A stretch of DNA of 11,212 bases from Caulobacteraceae bacterium UBA6225 (lineage in GTDB: Bacteria; Pseudomonadota; Alphaproteobacteria; Caulobacterales; Caulobacteraceae). The notes beneath the pieces are model-generated. The model was not told the origin of the DNA. It worked only from the letters and a program-made list of their open reading frames with translations, and made no database searches. The translations under genes were made by a program, and so were the position numbers. Each line of letters opens with the position of its first letter. Position 1 is the stretch's first letter. This document shows positions 1-7,779 of the stretch, piece after piece. The DNA lies in assembly GCA_002441055.1 (NCBI GenBank), contig DJWR01000122.1, forward strand, positions 2,660 to 13,871, in the 5' to 3' direction.

Positions 1-2498
1 TCCAGCAGCGGCGAGCCGCGGCCCAGGCCCGACAGGGTGGTCTCGGGCAGGAAGACGATGGGCGCCTCCAGCCCCTTGGCGCCGTGGGCGGTCATGACGC
101 GGACCTCGTTGCGGGCCGCCTCCATCTCGCGCTTGACGGTGATGTTGAGGCCGGCGAGCGCATCGGCCAGGCCCTCCAGGTCGCAGACGCCCCGCTGTTC
201 GGCGGCCTGGGCCTGGGCCAGGAACTCGTCCAGGGCGTCCTCGGCCTCGGTCCCCAGCCTGCGCACGATCCGCTGGCGCATGGAGGCGCCGGCGGCGTCC
301 CGAAGGGTGAGCAGCCGGCCATAGAATTCGAACGGCCGCCGCGCCCGCGCCTCGTCGCGGGCGGCGGTGAGGAAGGCGAGCGCCGAGGTCCAGTCGGGGC
401 GCTCAGACGCGCGGGCCTGCAGGGCGCTCCACAGATCTCCGGGCTTGCGGGGTTTGGCGAGCGCGTAGAGGGCCTCGTCGTCCAGGCCGCAGAAGGGGCT
501 CTTGAGCAGGGCCGCCAGGTTCAACTCGTCCTGCGGGAACAGCACGAAGCGGGCGACGGCCAGCAAATCGTCGAAGATGATGTGTTCCGACAGGGCCAGC
601 CGGTCGGCGCCGGCCACCGGCACGCCGCGGCGCTTGAGCGCCCGCAATATGTCTTCGAACAGAGCCTTGCGTCGGCGCACCAGGATCAGGACGTCGCCAT
701 AGCGGGCGGGTCGCCAGGCGCCGCGGGTTCCGTCGGGTCCGTCCAGGTCCTTGTCGAACACCCCGTCGCCGCGGGCCACCAGGTCCTCGATCTCACAGGC
801 GATGTCCTCAGCCAGGCGGCGGTTGGCGCTGGCCGGCCCTTCCACGTCCAGCGGGGCGTCCCAGGCCTCGCGCTCTTCCCCCTCAGGCTCGCGCTCCAGG
901 GGCCAGAGGTCGACGCAGCCCCGGTGGTGGCGACGCATGGGGATGTGGCGCACGGCGTCCTCGCCCCGGGCCGGTGGCACGCCCCCTTGGGTTTCGGGCG
1001 CGGAAAACACCGCATCGACGAAGCTCAGCACATCGACCGTGGAGCGCCAGGAGGCGGCCAGCGGCACGCTTTGCGCCCTGGCGCCGGCGTCCCGGATGCG
1101 GGCCAGATAGGTCTCGGTCTCCAGGCGCAGGCGCTCGGGGGCTGCGCCCTGGAAGGAATAGATCGACTGCTTCTCGTCGCCGACCACGAACAGGCTGCGC
1201 AGGGCCTGGCGCTCGCGGCCCTCGCCGGCGAAGAACTCGGCGGTGAGCGCGCTGAGGATCTCCCACTGTTCCGGGGCGGTGTCCTGGGCCTCGTCCAGCA
1301 GGATGTGGTCGATCCCGCCGTCCAGCTTGTAGAGCACCCAGGCGGCCATGGGCCGCTCGGCCACCAGGGCTCGGGTCTTCTCGATCAGGTCGCCGAAGTC
1401 GAGCGCGCCGGCGGCGGCCTTCTCCTGGCCATAGGCCGTCAGATAGGCCTTCGCCAAGACCAGCACATAGGCGCTGTCCCAGGCGATGTTGGCGGCCCGC
1501 ACCTTGTCCCGCGCCAGGGCCAACCGGTCCTGCTCGTCCAGCAGGGTTTGGCGCAGGGGCTCGGCCGCCGCTAGGGCCTTGGTCTTGGCGACCCAGGTGG
1601 CCGGCGTGCCCTCGCCCCCTTGAGTGAACAGGGCCTTGAGCGCATCGGAAAGCGTGGCCTCCGGGTTGGCCGCCACAGCCGCGAGCGTCTGGGAGCAGGA
1701 CTGGTCGGTCTTGCCGCCCAGCGCCAGGACCTCGGCCGCCTCCCGCCAGAGCGCCCGGTCGAGCTTGGCCATGGCGGCGGTCGCCACGGCTTCCGGATCA
1801 GCCTCGCCGTCAAAGCCGCAGGTCTCCCAGATCCAGGCGAGCGCGCCTTCCAGTCCCCCTTCGCGGGCGACAAAGGCGTCGAGCGCCCCGCGGCGGGCCT
1901 CGAAGGTGGCGAACATCTGCTCGAAGGCGCGGAAATCGAGGCTCACCGACAGCCGCGCATAGGCCTGGGCCACGGCGCCCTCGCCGGTCAGGGCGTGGCG
2001 GGCCACGGCCTGGCGGGCGGCCCGGGCGATCAGGGCCGCGGCCGGATCGTCCATCACCCTGAAGCCCGGCGAGATGCCCGCCTCCAGGGGGAAACGCCGC
2101 AGCAGCTTCTCGCAGAAGGCGTGGATGGTCTGAATCTTCAGGCCGCCCGGCGTCTCCAGGGCCTGGGCGAACAGGGCCCGCGCCGCCGACAGGCGGGCGG
2201 CGTCGTAGCTGTCAGGCCTGCGCCCTTCCAGCTTGGCCAGGGCGGCGCGGAGGGCTGCGTCATCGCAGACCGACCATTGGCCCAGCAGGTCGAAAAGCCG
2301 GCGCTGCATCTCGGCGGCGGCGGCCTTGGTGTAGGTGACACACAGGATGGCGGCGGGCGCCGCGCCGGCCAGCAACAGGCGGGCCACCCGGTCGATCAGG
2401 GTCTTGGTTTTCCCTGAGCCCGCATTGGCCGTGACGAAGGCCGACAGGTCCGGGTCGGCCGCCGTGCGCTGCGGGTCGATGTCGAGAATCTGGCTCAT
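1..2498 (-). CDS. addA: AddA, helicase-nuclease subunit of AddAB (3' end beyond the window)
   Basis: UvrD-like superfamily 1A helicase subunit of the AddAB complex, which unwinds and resects double-strand DNA ends and prepares them for RecA in the cytoplasm. About 832 codons are present, open to the left edge. Visible motifs in order are Walker A (ANAGSGKT, residues 24-31), motif Ia (CVTYTKAAAAEM), motif II DEAQD (402-406), motif III GDEKQSIYSF (from residue 440), SWRS (483-486, the NYRS equivalent) and the late helicase motif TAHGAKGLEAPIVFLPE (about 803-819). All lie in one frame, so no frameshift is seen. Full AddA proteins of this class run to roughly 1,150-1,200 residues and end in a PD-(D/E)XK nuclease; that domain would be outside the window. 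The ATG at 2498 overlaps the addB stop (ATGA), with a GAGGG six bases upstream, which supports this start. Identity is secure from the motifs and the addB neighbour. Confidence 0.95.
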   Translation of the reverse strand, partial: MSQILDIDPQRTAADPDLSAFVTANAGSGKTKTLIDRVARLLLAGAAPAAILCVTYTKAAAAEMQRRLFDLLGQWSVCDDAALRAALAKLEGRRPDSYDAARLSAARALFAQALETPGGLKIQTIHAFCEKLLRRFPLEAGISPGFRVMDDPAAALIARAARQAVARHALTGEGAVAQAYARLSVSLDFRAFEQMFATFEARRGALDAFVAREGGLEGALAWIWETCGFDGEADPEAVATAAMAKLDRALWREAAEVLALGGKTDQSCSQTLAAVAANPEATLSDALKALFTQGGEGTPATWVAKTKALAAAEPLRQTLLDEQDRLALARDKVRAANIAWDSAYVLVLAKAYLTAYGQEKAAAGALDFGDLIEKTRALVAERPMAAWVLYKLDGGIDHILLDEAQDTAPEQWEILSALTAEFFAGEGRERQALRSLFVVGDEKQSIYSFQGAAPERLRLETETYLARIRDAGARAQSVPLAASWRSTVDVLSFVDAVFSAPETQGGVPPARGEDAVRHIPMRRHHRGCVDLWPLEREPEGEEREAWDAPLDVEGPASANRRLAEDIACEIEDLVARGDGVFDKDLDGPDGTRGAWRPARYGDVLILVRRRKALFEDILRALKRRGVPVAGADRLALSEHIIFDDLLAVARFVLFPQDELNLAALLKSPFCGLDDEALYALAKPRKPGDLWSALQARASERPDWTSALAFLTAARDEARARRPFEFYGRLLTLRDAAGASMRQRIVRRLGTEAEDALDEFLAQAQAAEQRGVCDLEGLADALAGLNITVKREMEAARNEVRVMTAHGAKGLEAPIVFLPETTLSGLGRGSPLL

Positions 2499-5400
2499 GC
2501 CTCGCCCTCGCCGTCTTCGCCGCTGGTGGACCATTCGAACACCCGGGCCAGATGGGCGTAGTCGCCAGCATAGTCATGGACGAACTGCGGGGCGGTCCGC
2601 GACAGATAGGCCCGCTCCGGATCATCGAACTGCGCCAGCAGGCGCAGGGCGCCGGCCAGGGCCTGTTCGGCGGCGTCATGGCTCTCAGGGCCGGCCGTTC
2701 CGCGGATCTCCACCTTGCCGGCGGGCTTGCGGCCTGTGACCTGCAGATAGACGAGGTCGCCGGGCGGCCTGGCCGGCACGTCCTTGAATCCGCCGCGGGC
2801 GACGATGGCCGCCGTCAGGGTCAGCTGCGGGGAAAACCCGGTCTCGACCATCTTCTTCGACGGCGCCTGGCCGGTCTTGTAGTCGAGGATGTGGGCGTAG
2901 CCATCCGGGCCGGTCTCGATCCGGTCGGCCTTGGCCGTCAGGGTGAAGTCGCGCAGGCCGGCGCGAACCGTGATCTCGCCCCCCGCCTCCACATGGATGT
3001 CGCGGCCATCAGCCCGCCGCTCGGCCTCCAGGCCGACCACCCAGGCCGCCGCCTCCTGGGCCAGCGCCTGCTCGCGGGCCAGGGATTCCGGCGGGGCGCC
3101 GGCGGCGACCAGGGCCTCCAGATACAGCTGGGCGAACTCCCGGGCCGGCTCCGGCGGCAGGGCCTTGGGATGGCGCTTGGCGAAGATCTCGAAGGCCTCG
3201 TGGATGGCCGTGCCCCGGGCGCGGGCCTCCACCGGCTCGTCAGGGCGCTCCAGGCGATAGAGCTTCAGGATGTCCCTCGCCCAGACCGCATAGGGATCGC
3301 GGGTCAGGGACTCGATCCGGGTGACGGCGAACTGGGTCGGACGGTCGACGGTCGGCGGGCGCGGCGCAGGCCGGCTGATGGGCTCATAGTCCGCGGCGGC
3401 GTCCAGGGCGCGCGCCCAGTCCAGCAGGTCAGGCCGGCCGGGCAGGGTGAGGTCTGCGCCCCTGGCCAAGGTCTCCAGGCGCCAGAGCCAGCGGGACTTC
3501 ACCGTCGGCTGGCCGTCTCGCCGCTCCGAATGCAGCAGCACCACATTGGGGGCGCAGGCGGCCTGGGCGAAGTCGTGGGCGGCCAGGCCCACCCGGCGTT
3601 CCGGCGGCGGCAGGCCCAGCCGTTCCCGCATGGGCCGCGACAGGAAGGGGTCCAGCGGCGCGCCCTGCGGCCAGACGCCCTCCTCCAGGCCGGCCACCAC
3701 CAGCCGGTCGGCGCGAACGAGCCGCGCCTCAATGGCGCCCAGGATACGCAGGCGGGGATGGGTCGCGCCCCCGACCCGGACGGTCTCGTCCCCCATCAGC
3801 CGGATCAGCAGGTCGGCGAAGCCCTTGGGGGTCACCGGCGGCAGGGCGCCGGCCTCGGCCATCAGCCCGGCCAGGAGTTGCGACAGGGCCTCGCCCCCGG
3901 CCCCGCCCCACAGGCGGCCCGAGGCGCCCGTGCTGTCGGCGGCCAGGGATTCCAGGGCGAGGGCCAGCGCCCGCGCCCGCTCGGCGCCCGCACTGGGTTC
4001 GCTCATGTCGGTCAGGGGCGTGAGCGCCGCACGAAGGGCGGTGATCAGTCCGGCCGCGCCAGCCCGGCGCGCTTCGTCGGTCAGCTTTTCGTTCAGCCGG
4101 CGGGTCAGGGCCGCCCAGTCGGCCGGACGCGGTCCGCGCAGGCCATGGCGCTCCAGATCGATGAGCCGGGCTTCCAGGGCCTCGCGGGTCTCCCCGAGCC
4201 GGGTGAGCGGAAGCTTGAGCACGCCGAGCATCAGCACCGGATTGAGCGGCTCGGCCGCCAGCCGGGCCACCAGGCCCGCCAGCACACCGGCCGGACAGGC
4301 CATCAGCGGCGTCCCCACCGAGGAGTCCGGGATCACGCCCCAGCGGGCGAGCTTCAGGGACACCCGCCGCGCCAGGTTCTGGTCAGGCGCCACCAGGGCG
4401 CCGGTGGCGCCGGGGATTTCCAGGGTCTCGCGCAGGAGCAGGGCGGCCACGGTGGCGGCCTCCTCCTCGCTACGGGCGGTGACCACCGAGAGGCCGGCCA
4501 GGCCCTCGGCGATGGGGTCGACCCCCTCCGTGGCGCCCTCGGCCCGCAGGGCGCCGATGACGTTCAGCCAGTCGGCGGTGGCCTGGGCCGGGCGCAGGGC
4601 CTCGTTGATCACCCGCCGGCGCCAGCGGCCCTGGCTCTGATAGGGGGCCGAGGCTGGCCAGATCTCCACCGCCTCGCGGGTGAGGCCGGCCCGGGCCAAC
4701 AGGCGGCTGAGCGCCCCTTGCGGATGCTGTTCGTCCACCTGGTCCCAGGCCGCACTCGCCAGGCTTTCGTCCAGGCCCGGCAGGACCACGCAGCCCTGCG
4801 GCGCCTCGGCGATCACCGCCAGTAGGTCGGCGGTGGCCGGCGCGGTGCCAGTGGAACCGGCTGCGACCAGCACGCCCGTTGGCGGCCGGAGGCTCCATTG
4901 TTCGGAAAGGGCGCGCAGCAGGGCCACACGACGCTGGCTGGTGTCGACGACGCCCAGGGCTGCCAGGCGTTCGGGCCAGGCGGCCAGGGCGGTCTCCAGG
5001 AAGGCGCGGGAGACCTGCCAGTGTTCGGCCAGCTCGGCGTCCACGAGCCCGGCCAGGGCGCCGGAGGCGTCCACCTCCTCGATCTGCAGGCTGTCGAGGA
5101 AACCGCCCAGGGCGTCGGCCAGCTCCAGGGCGGCCGAGGCGTCCAGATCGCGGGCCAGCAGGTGTTCGTGGGCCTTGACCAGCCGGGTCAGCTCCAGCCG
5201 CCGCCGCAGGGGATCGATGGCCGCGGGCAGGCGTGCGGCCAGATCGCCGGGCTCAAACGGAGGCTCGCCCGCGTCCAGGTCGCCGAGCGGCCTGATCTGC
5301 GGTGGCAGCAGGGCTTGTCCGCCGCCGGCCGCCAGGAAGGCGTCGGCCAGCGCCCGGGCCCCGCGGCGGGTGGGGGTGAGCACGGTGGCCTGGGACAGGG

Positions 5401-5524
5401 CCTCGGGCCCCAGGGGCGCCAGGGCCTCATAGAGGCCCCGGGCGAGGTCGTGGACGAAGGGCCGGTGGGCCGGGATGTTGAACCAGCGGGGCCTGGGCCC
5501 GTCAAACAGCGACGGCCGGCTCAC
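2495..5524 (-). CDS. addB: AddB, alphaproteobacterial-type nuclease subunit of AddAB
   Basis: Partner of AddA in double-strand-break end processing; 1009 residues, a usual length for the alphaproteobacterial AddB family. The N-terminal part resembles an inactivated helicase: where Bacillus AddB has a Walker A motif there is only IPAHRPFVHDLARGL, followed by VLTPTRRGARALADAFL. No GxxxxGKT/S is seen there, so this subunit probably does not hydrolyse ATP. The C-terminal third carries a RecB-like PD-(D/E)XK nuclease: H775 (GTAIHEAFE), D867 (TAKADRIE), D881 and K883 (ILDYKTG) and Q900 (SPQLTLTA), so the nuclease looks intact. Only three cysteines occur in the whole protein, none around the nuclease, so the iron-sulphur staple known from Bacillus AddB appears absent. 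The start is GTG at 5524, sharing GTGA with the murU stop. No clear Shine-Dalgarno is seen, which suggests translational coupling. Confidence 0.94.
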   Translation of the reverse strand: MSRPSLFDGPRPRWFNIPAHRPFVHDLARGLYEALAPLGPEALSQATVLTPTRRGARALADAFLAAGGGQALLPPQIRPLGDLDAGEPPFEPGDLAARLPAAIDPLRRRLELTRLVKAHEHLLARDLDASAALELADALGGFLDSLQIEEVDASGALAGLVDAELAEHWQVSRAFLETALAAWPERLAALGVVDTSQRRVALLRALSEQWSLRPPTGVLVAAGSTGTAPATADLLAVIAEAPQGCVVLPGLDESLASAAWDQVDEQHPQGALSRLLARAGLTREAVEIWPASAPYQSQGRWRRRVINEALRPAQATADWLNVIGALRAEGATEGVDPIAEGLAGLSVVTARSEEEAATVAALLLRETLEIPGATGALVAPDQNLARRVSLKLARWGVIPDSSVGTPLMACPAGVLAGLVARLAAEPLNPVLMLGVLKLPLTRLGETREALEARLIDLERHGLRGPRPADWAALTRRLNEKLTDEARRAGAAGLITALRAALTPLTDMSEPSAGAERARALALALESLAADSTGASGRLWGGAGGEALSQLLAGLMAEAGALPPVTPKGFADLLIRLMGDETVRVGGATHPRLRILGAIEARLVRADRLVVAGLEEGVWPQGAPLDPFLSRPMRERLGLPPPERRVGLAAHDFAQAACAPNVVLLHSERRDGQPTVKSRWLWRLETLARGADLTLPGRPDLLDWARALDAAADYEPISRPAPRPPTVDRPTQFAVTRIESLTRDPYAVWARDILKLYRLERPDEPVEARARGTAIHEAFEIFAKRHPKALPPEPAREFAQLYLEALVAAGAPPESLAREQALAQEAAAWVVGLEAERRADGRDIHVEAGGEITVRAGLRDFTLTAKADRIETGPDGYAHILDYKTGQAPSKKMVETGFSPQLTLTAAIVARGGFKDVPARPPGDLVYLQVTGRKPAGKVEIRGTAGPESHDAAEQALAGALRLLAQFDDPERAYLSRTAPQFVHDYAGDYAHLARVFEWSTSGEDGEGEA

Positions 5525-6243
5525 GTGGCCAGCTTGGCTTCGGCGGCCTCCCGGGCGGCCGGGTCGCCGACATGCATCCAGAAGGCGTCCATCACCGCCC
5601 CGTGCAGGCGGCCCTGCTCGGCCAGGCGTCGCCAGATCGGCACGATGGAGAAGACGTCCTCGCGCACACCGTCCAGGATCTGCGGCTTGAGGATCTGGAA
5701 GCCCACATTGGCGAAGGGGGTCGGCGGCTCCGGCTCGGCCGAATGGGTCAGGCGGCCGGCCTCATCGCGGAAGAAGCCCTGCGGTCCTTCGAAGCCCAGA
5801 CCCTGGCCCCGGGGGACCAGCAGCAGCAGGACGTCCATGATCTCCGGGTCCCACGCCTGCGCCAGGGTCTTGAGGGGCGGAGTTTCGCCGCCGGTCCAGA
5901 GGGAGTCGATATTGGCCACCAGGATGGGATCTTCCCCCAGGAGGCGACGGGCATGGGCGATGCCGCCGCCGGAATCCAGCAGGGCGGCCCGCTCGTCGCT
6001 GATCTTGATGCGGATGTCGTCCCGCCGGGCCAGGTGGGCGACCATCTGGTCGGCGAAGTGGTGGACATTGACCACGGCGGTTTCGACCCCGGCCTCAACC
6101 AGGCGATCGAGCACGTGGTCCACCAGGGCGCGGCCGGCCACCTCCACCAGGGGCTTGGGCCTGTGGTCGGTGAGCGGGCGCAGGCGCGTGCCCAGGCCTG
6201 CCGCCATCACCATGGCGGTCTTGGGAAATTGACCGGCGCTCAC
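5521..6243 (-). CDS. murU: MurU-like nucleotidyltransferase (MurNAc-1-phosphate uridylyltransferase)
   Basis: Sugar-1-phosphate nucleotidyltransferase of 240 residues, expected to make UDP-MurNAc from MurNAc-1-phosphate and UTP in cytoplasmic peptidoglycan recycling, bypassing MurA and MurB. The sequence shows the family signature MAAGLGTRLRPLT (residues 13-25), PKPL with K30, LLDSGGGI (88-95, usually ETGGGI or DTGGGI), the metal-binding NID (N111, D113) and NVGFQI (179-184). A late HVGDP motif (224-228) stands where pseudomonad MurU, as I recall it, has DVGTP. The specific MurU call rests on the directly upstream amgK-like kinase. From sequence alone another sugar-nucleotide pyrophosphorylase cannot be excluded. 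The start is GTG at 6243, overlapping the amgK stop (GTGA). A strong GGAGG lies seven bases upstream, so it can be read both by coupling and independently. Confidence 0.85.
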   Translation of the reverse strand: MSAGQFPKTAMVMAAGLGTRLRPLTDHRPKPLVEVAGRALVDHVLDRLVEAGVETAVVNVHHFADQMVAHLARRDDIRIKISDERAALLDSGGGIAHARRLLGEDPILVANIDSLWTGGETPPLKTLAQAWDPEIMDVLLLLVPRGQGLGFEGPQGFFRDEAGRLTHSAEPEPPTPFANVGFQILKPQILDGVREDVFSIVPIWRRLAEQGRLHGAVMDAFWMHVGDPAAREAAEAKLAT

Positions 6244-7328
6244 CGGCGGGCCTCCGGAGGCACATGAGCGTCAAACCAGGCCTTGATCGGCGCAAGCTCG
6301 GGATCGGCGAGGCAGCGTTCGAGGTAGCGCCAGGTGCGGGGCATGAAGGCCTCGTAGCGCGGCTTGCCGAAGCCCGCCACCTGCCGGGCGAAGATGAACA
6401 GGATGCGCGCCGAGTTCAGGGCGCCCAGGGCATGATAGTCGGCGCGGAACACGTCGGCGTCGATATCGCTGCGGATTTCCAGATAGCGGGCCAGCGCCGC
6501 GGTCTCGCGCTCGGGTGAGACGTCACGACGGGCGTCGTGCAGCAGCATGGAGAAGTCCCAGGCCGGATGGGCGCGCACGGCGTCCTGGAAGTCCAGCAGG
6601 CCGACCCGGGCCACGCCCTTGCGGCCTGGCAGCCAGATCAGGTTTTCGGCGTGATAGTCCCGGTGGCAGAAGACGCTGGCGCCGGCCTCGGCGCGGGCGC
6701 GGATCGGCGCCCAGAGCGCCTCCCACTCCGCCTGGGCGTCAGTGGGGAAGGGGGGCAGGCCTGAGAACTTTGGCCACCATTCCAGGAACATGTCGCCGCC
6801 CGTGCGCAGGGCCAGGTCGTCATAGGTCAGGAAGGGCCAGGCGGCTCCTTGGGCCTCCAGAACCGGCGGTGGGGTCGCCTCATGCAGCCGGGCCAGGACC
6901 TCGACCGCGGCCTCATAAAGCGGGGTCTCATCGGTTCCGGTCTCGATCAGCCGGGCATAGAGGTCGTCGCCCAGGTCCTCCAGCACGGCCAGGCCATCGC
7001 CCGCCTCGTGGGCGACGATCTCCGGCGCCGACAGCCCCTGGTCGCGCAGCCAGCCGGCGGTGGCCACGAAGGCGTCCACACGGCCGGCCGCCAGCCTAGC
7101 CATGGCGTTGTAGCCGGCCAGCCGACGCTGCTCCGGACTGGCGTCCGGCGGGCAGGGGGCGGTTTCCACCGGCGGCTGGTCCATGAAGATCAGGCTCGCC
7201 TGGCCCGGCCGCGACAGCCGCTCATAGCGCCGCGTCGAGGCGTCGCCGGCGAGCGGGATTCGCTCGGCGTCGGCCAGGCCATGGCGGGCGAGAAAGTCGG
7301 CCTTCAGGCCCTCACGGTCAGAACTCAA
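6240..7328 (-). CDS. amgK: AmgK-like kinase (N-acetylmuramate/N-acetylglucosamine 1-kinase, APH fold)
   Basis: Aminoglycoside-phosphotransferase-fold kinase, expected to phosphorylate MurNAc and/or GlcNAc at the anomeric carbon with ATP and feed MurU. Visible parts: PLAGDASTRRYERL near the N terminus (nucleotide loop, typical of AmgK), the catalytic loop HRDYHAEN (H222, D224, N229) and the metal-binding LLDFQDA (D246). The DFQ in place of DFG is typical of the AmgK branch rather than of drug-modifying APH enzymes. From the TTG at 7328 it has 362 residues. I chose TTG because AAGGA (7336-7340) sits seven bases upstream. An ATG at 7352 would add eight residues (370 aa) and a GTG exists at 7334, but the ATG has no visible Shine-Dalgarno and the GTG is too close to one. 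The end overlaps murU by four bases and the start overlaps the tsaE stop. Function is confident by family and context; the start is less sure. Confidence 0.86.
   Translation of the reverse strand: MSSDREGLKADFLARHGLADAERIPLAGDASTRRYERLSRPGQASLIFMDQPPVETAPCPPDASPEQRRLAGYNAMARLAAGRVDAFVATAGWLRDQGLSAPEIVAHEAGDGLAVLEDLGDDLYARLIETGTDETPLYEAAVEVLARLHEATPPPVLEAQGAAWPFLTYDDLALRTGGDMFLEWWPKFSGLPPFPTDAQAEWEALWAPIRARAEAGASVFCHRDYHAENLIWLPGRKGVARVGLLDFQDAVRAHPAWDFSMLLHDARRDVSPERETAALARYLEIRSDIDADVFRADYHALGALNSARILFIFARQVAGFGKPRYEAFMPRTWRYLERCLADPELAPIKAWFDAHVPPEARR
6251..6255 (-). promoter_or_regulatory. Ribosome binding site of murU
   Basis: GGAGG on the minus strand, seven bases before the GTG at 6243, inside the last codons of amgK. 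It supports GTG, rather than an internal ATG at codon 11 or 13, as the murU start. It is part of the 10-base palindrome CCTCCGGAGG, which could pair with itself. Confidence 0.6.
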
Positions 7329-7779
7329 TCGCACGTCCTTCCCAGGCGCCATGGGGGGTGAGCCGCGCCCGGCGCGCCGCCCCGTCCAGTTCGATGTCTA
7401 TATCCAAGCGATGGGGGGGGAGGCGACCCTCCAGGCGCTGGGGCCATTCGATGATCGCCGCCCCGTCCTCCAGGGCCTCGTCCAGGCCGATCTCATAGGC
7501 CTCATCGGGGCTGGTCAGGCGGTAGAGGTCGAAATGGGCCAGGGTGATGCCATCACCCTCATAGAACTGGACCAGCGTGAAGGTCGGGCTCGGCACGTCC
7601 TCGTCCGGCGTGGTGCGCGCCCGGATGAGCGCCCGGGCCAGGGTGGATTTCCCAGCCCCAAGCGGACCGGTGAGGCAGATGGCCTCTCCAGGGCCGATCA
7701 CTCGAGCCAGGGCGGCGCCCAGGCGCGCGGTGGCCGCCTCATCCTCCAGGCACAGATCGCCCCCGAGCTCGAACCTCAT
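7318..7779 (-). CDS. tsaE: TsaE, tRNA t6A37 biosynthesis ATPase
   Basis: Small P-loop ATPase that works with TsaD and TsaB to make N6-threonylcarbamoyladenosine at position 37 of ANN-decoding tRNAs; cytoplasmic and usually essential. Its 153 residues are the family's usual length. Clear motifs are Walker A GPLGAGKST (38-46), SPTFTLVQFY (64-73), HFDLYRL (82-88) and IIEWP (109-113) with E111. The ATG at 7779 shares ATGA with the stop of the upstream acyltransferase, with no evident Shine-Dalgarno, so translation is probably coupled. A run of eight C in the coding strand (7413-7420) sits at the LPPH codons. The frame is continuous across it and the C terminus reads sensibly, so no frameshift is indicated. 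Confidence 0.95.
   Translation of the reverse strand: MRFELGGDLCLEDEAATARLGAALARVIGPGEAICLTGPLGAGKSTLARALIRARTTPDEDVPSPTFTLVQFYEGDGITLAHFDLYRLTSPDEAYEIGLDEALEDGAAIIEWPQRLEGRLPPHRLDIDIELDGAARRARLTPHGAWEGRAIEF
7336..7340 (-). promoter_or_regulatory. Ribosome binding site favouring the TTG start of amgK
   Basis: AAGGA (within GGAAGGA) on the minus strand, seven bases before the TTG at 7326-7328 and inside the last codons of tsaE. This spacing is near ideal for TTG and too short for the GTG at 7334, while the upstream ATG at 7352 has only a C-rich stretch before it. Confidence 0.5.

Noticed and set aside
84..1574. Long plus-strand open frame opposite addA
   Set aside because: It lies antisense to motif-bearing addA. 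The translation is a glycine-, glutamine- and alanine-rich shadow with no recognisable domain, as expected in very GC-rich DNA.
2552..4825. 757-codon plus-strand open frame opposite addB
   Set aside because: Stop-free only because of high GC on the opposite strand of a well-supported gene; low-complexity G/Q/R/H composition and no motif.
4898..6232. 444-codon plus-strand frame crossing the addB/murU junction
   Set aside because: Spans the overlap of two real minus-strand genes, with a composition shift midway; no domain seen.
6251..6260. CCTCCGGAGG palindrome as an operator
   Set aside because: Its presence is explained by the murU Shine-Dalgarno within amgK codons, and a 10-base palindrome in such GC-rich DNA is not remarkable.
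5572..6267. Plus-strand frame opposite murU
   Set aside because: Pure antisense of murU with no independent start signal or domain.
6240..7328. Aminoglycoside resistance gene (APH fold)
   Set aside because: The DFQ motif, the adjacent nucleotidyltransferase and the core-genome operon fit AmgK of wall recycling, not an acquired drug-modifying enzyme.
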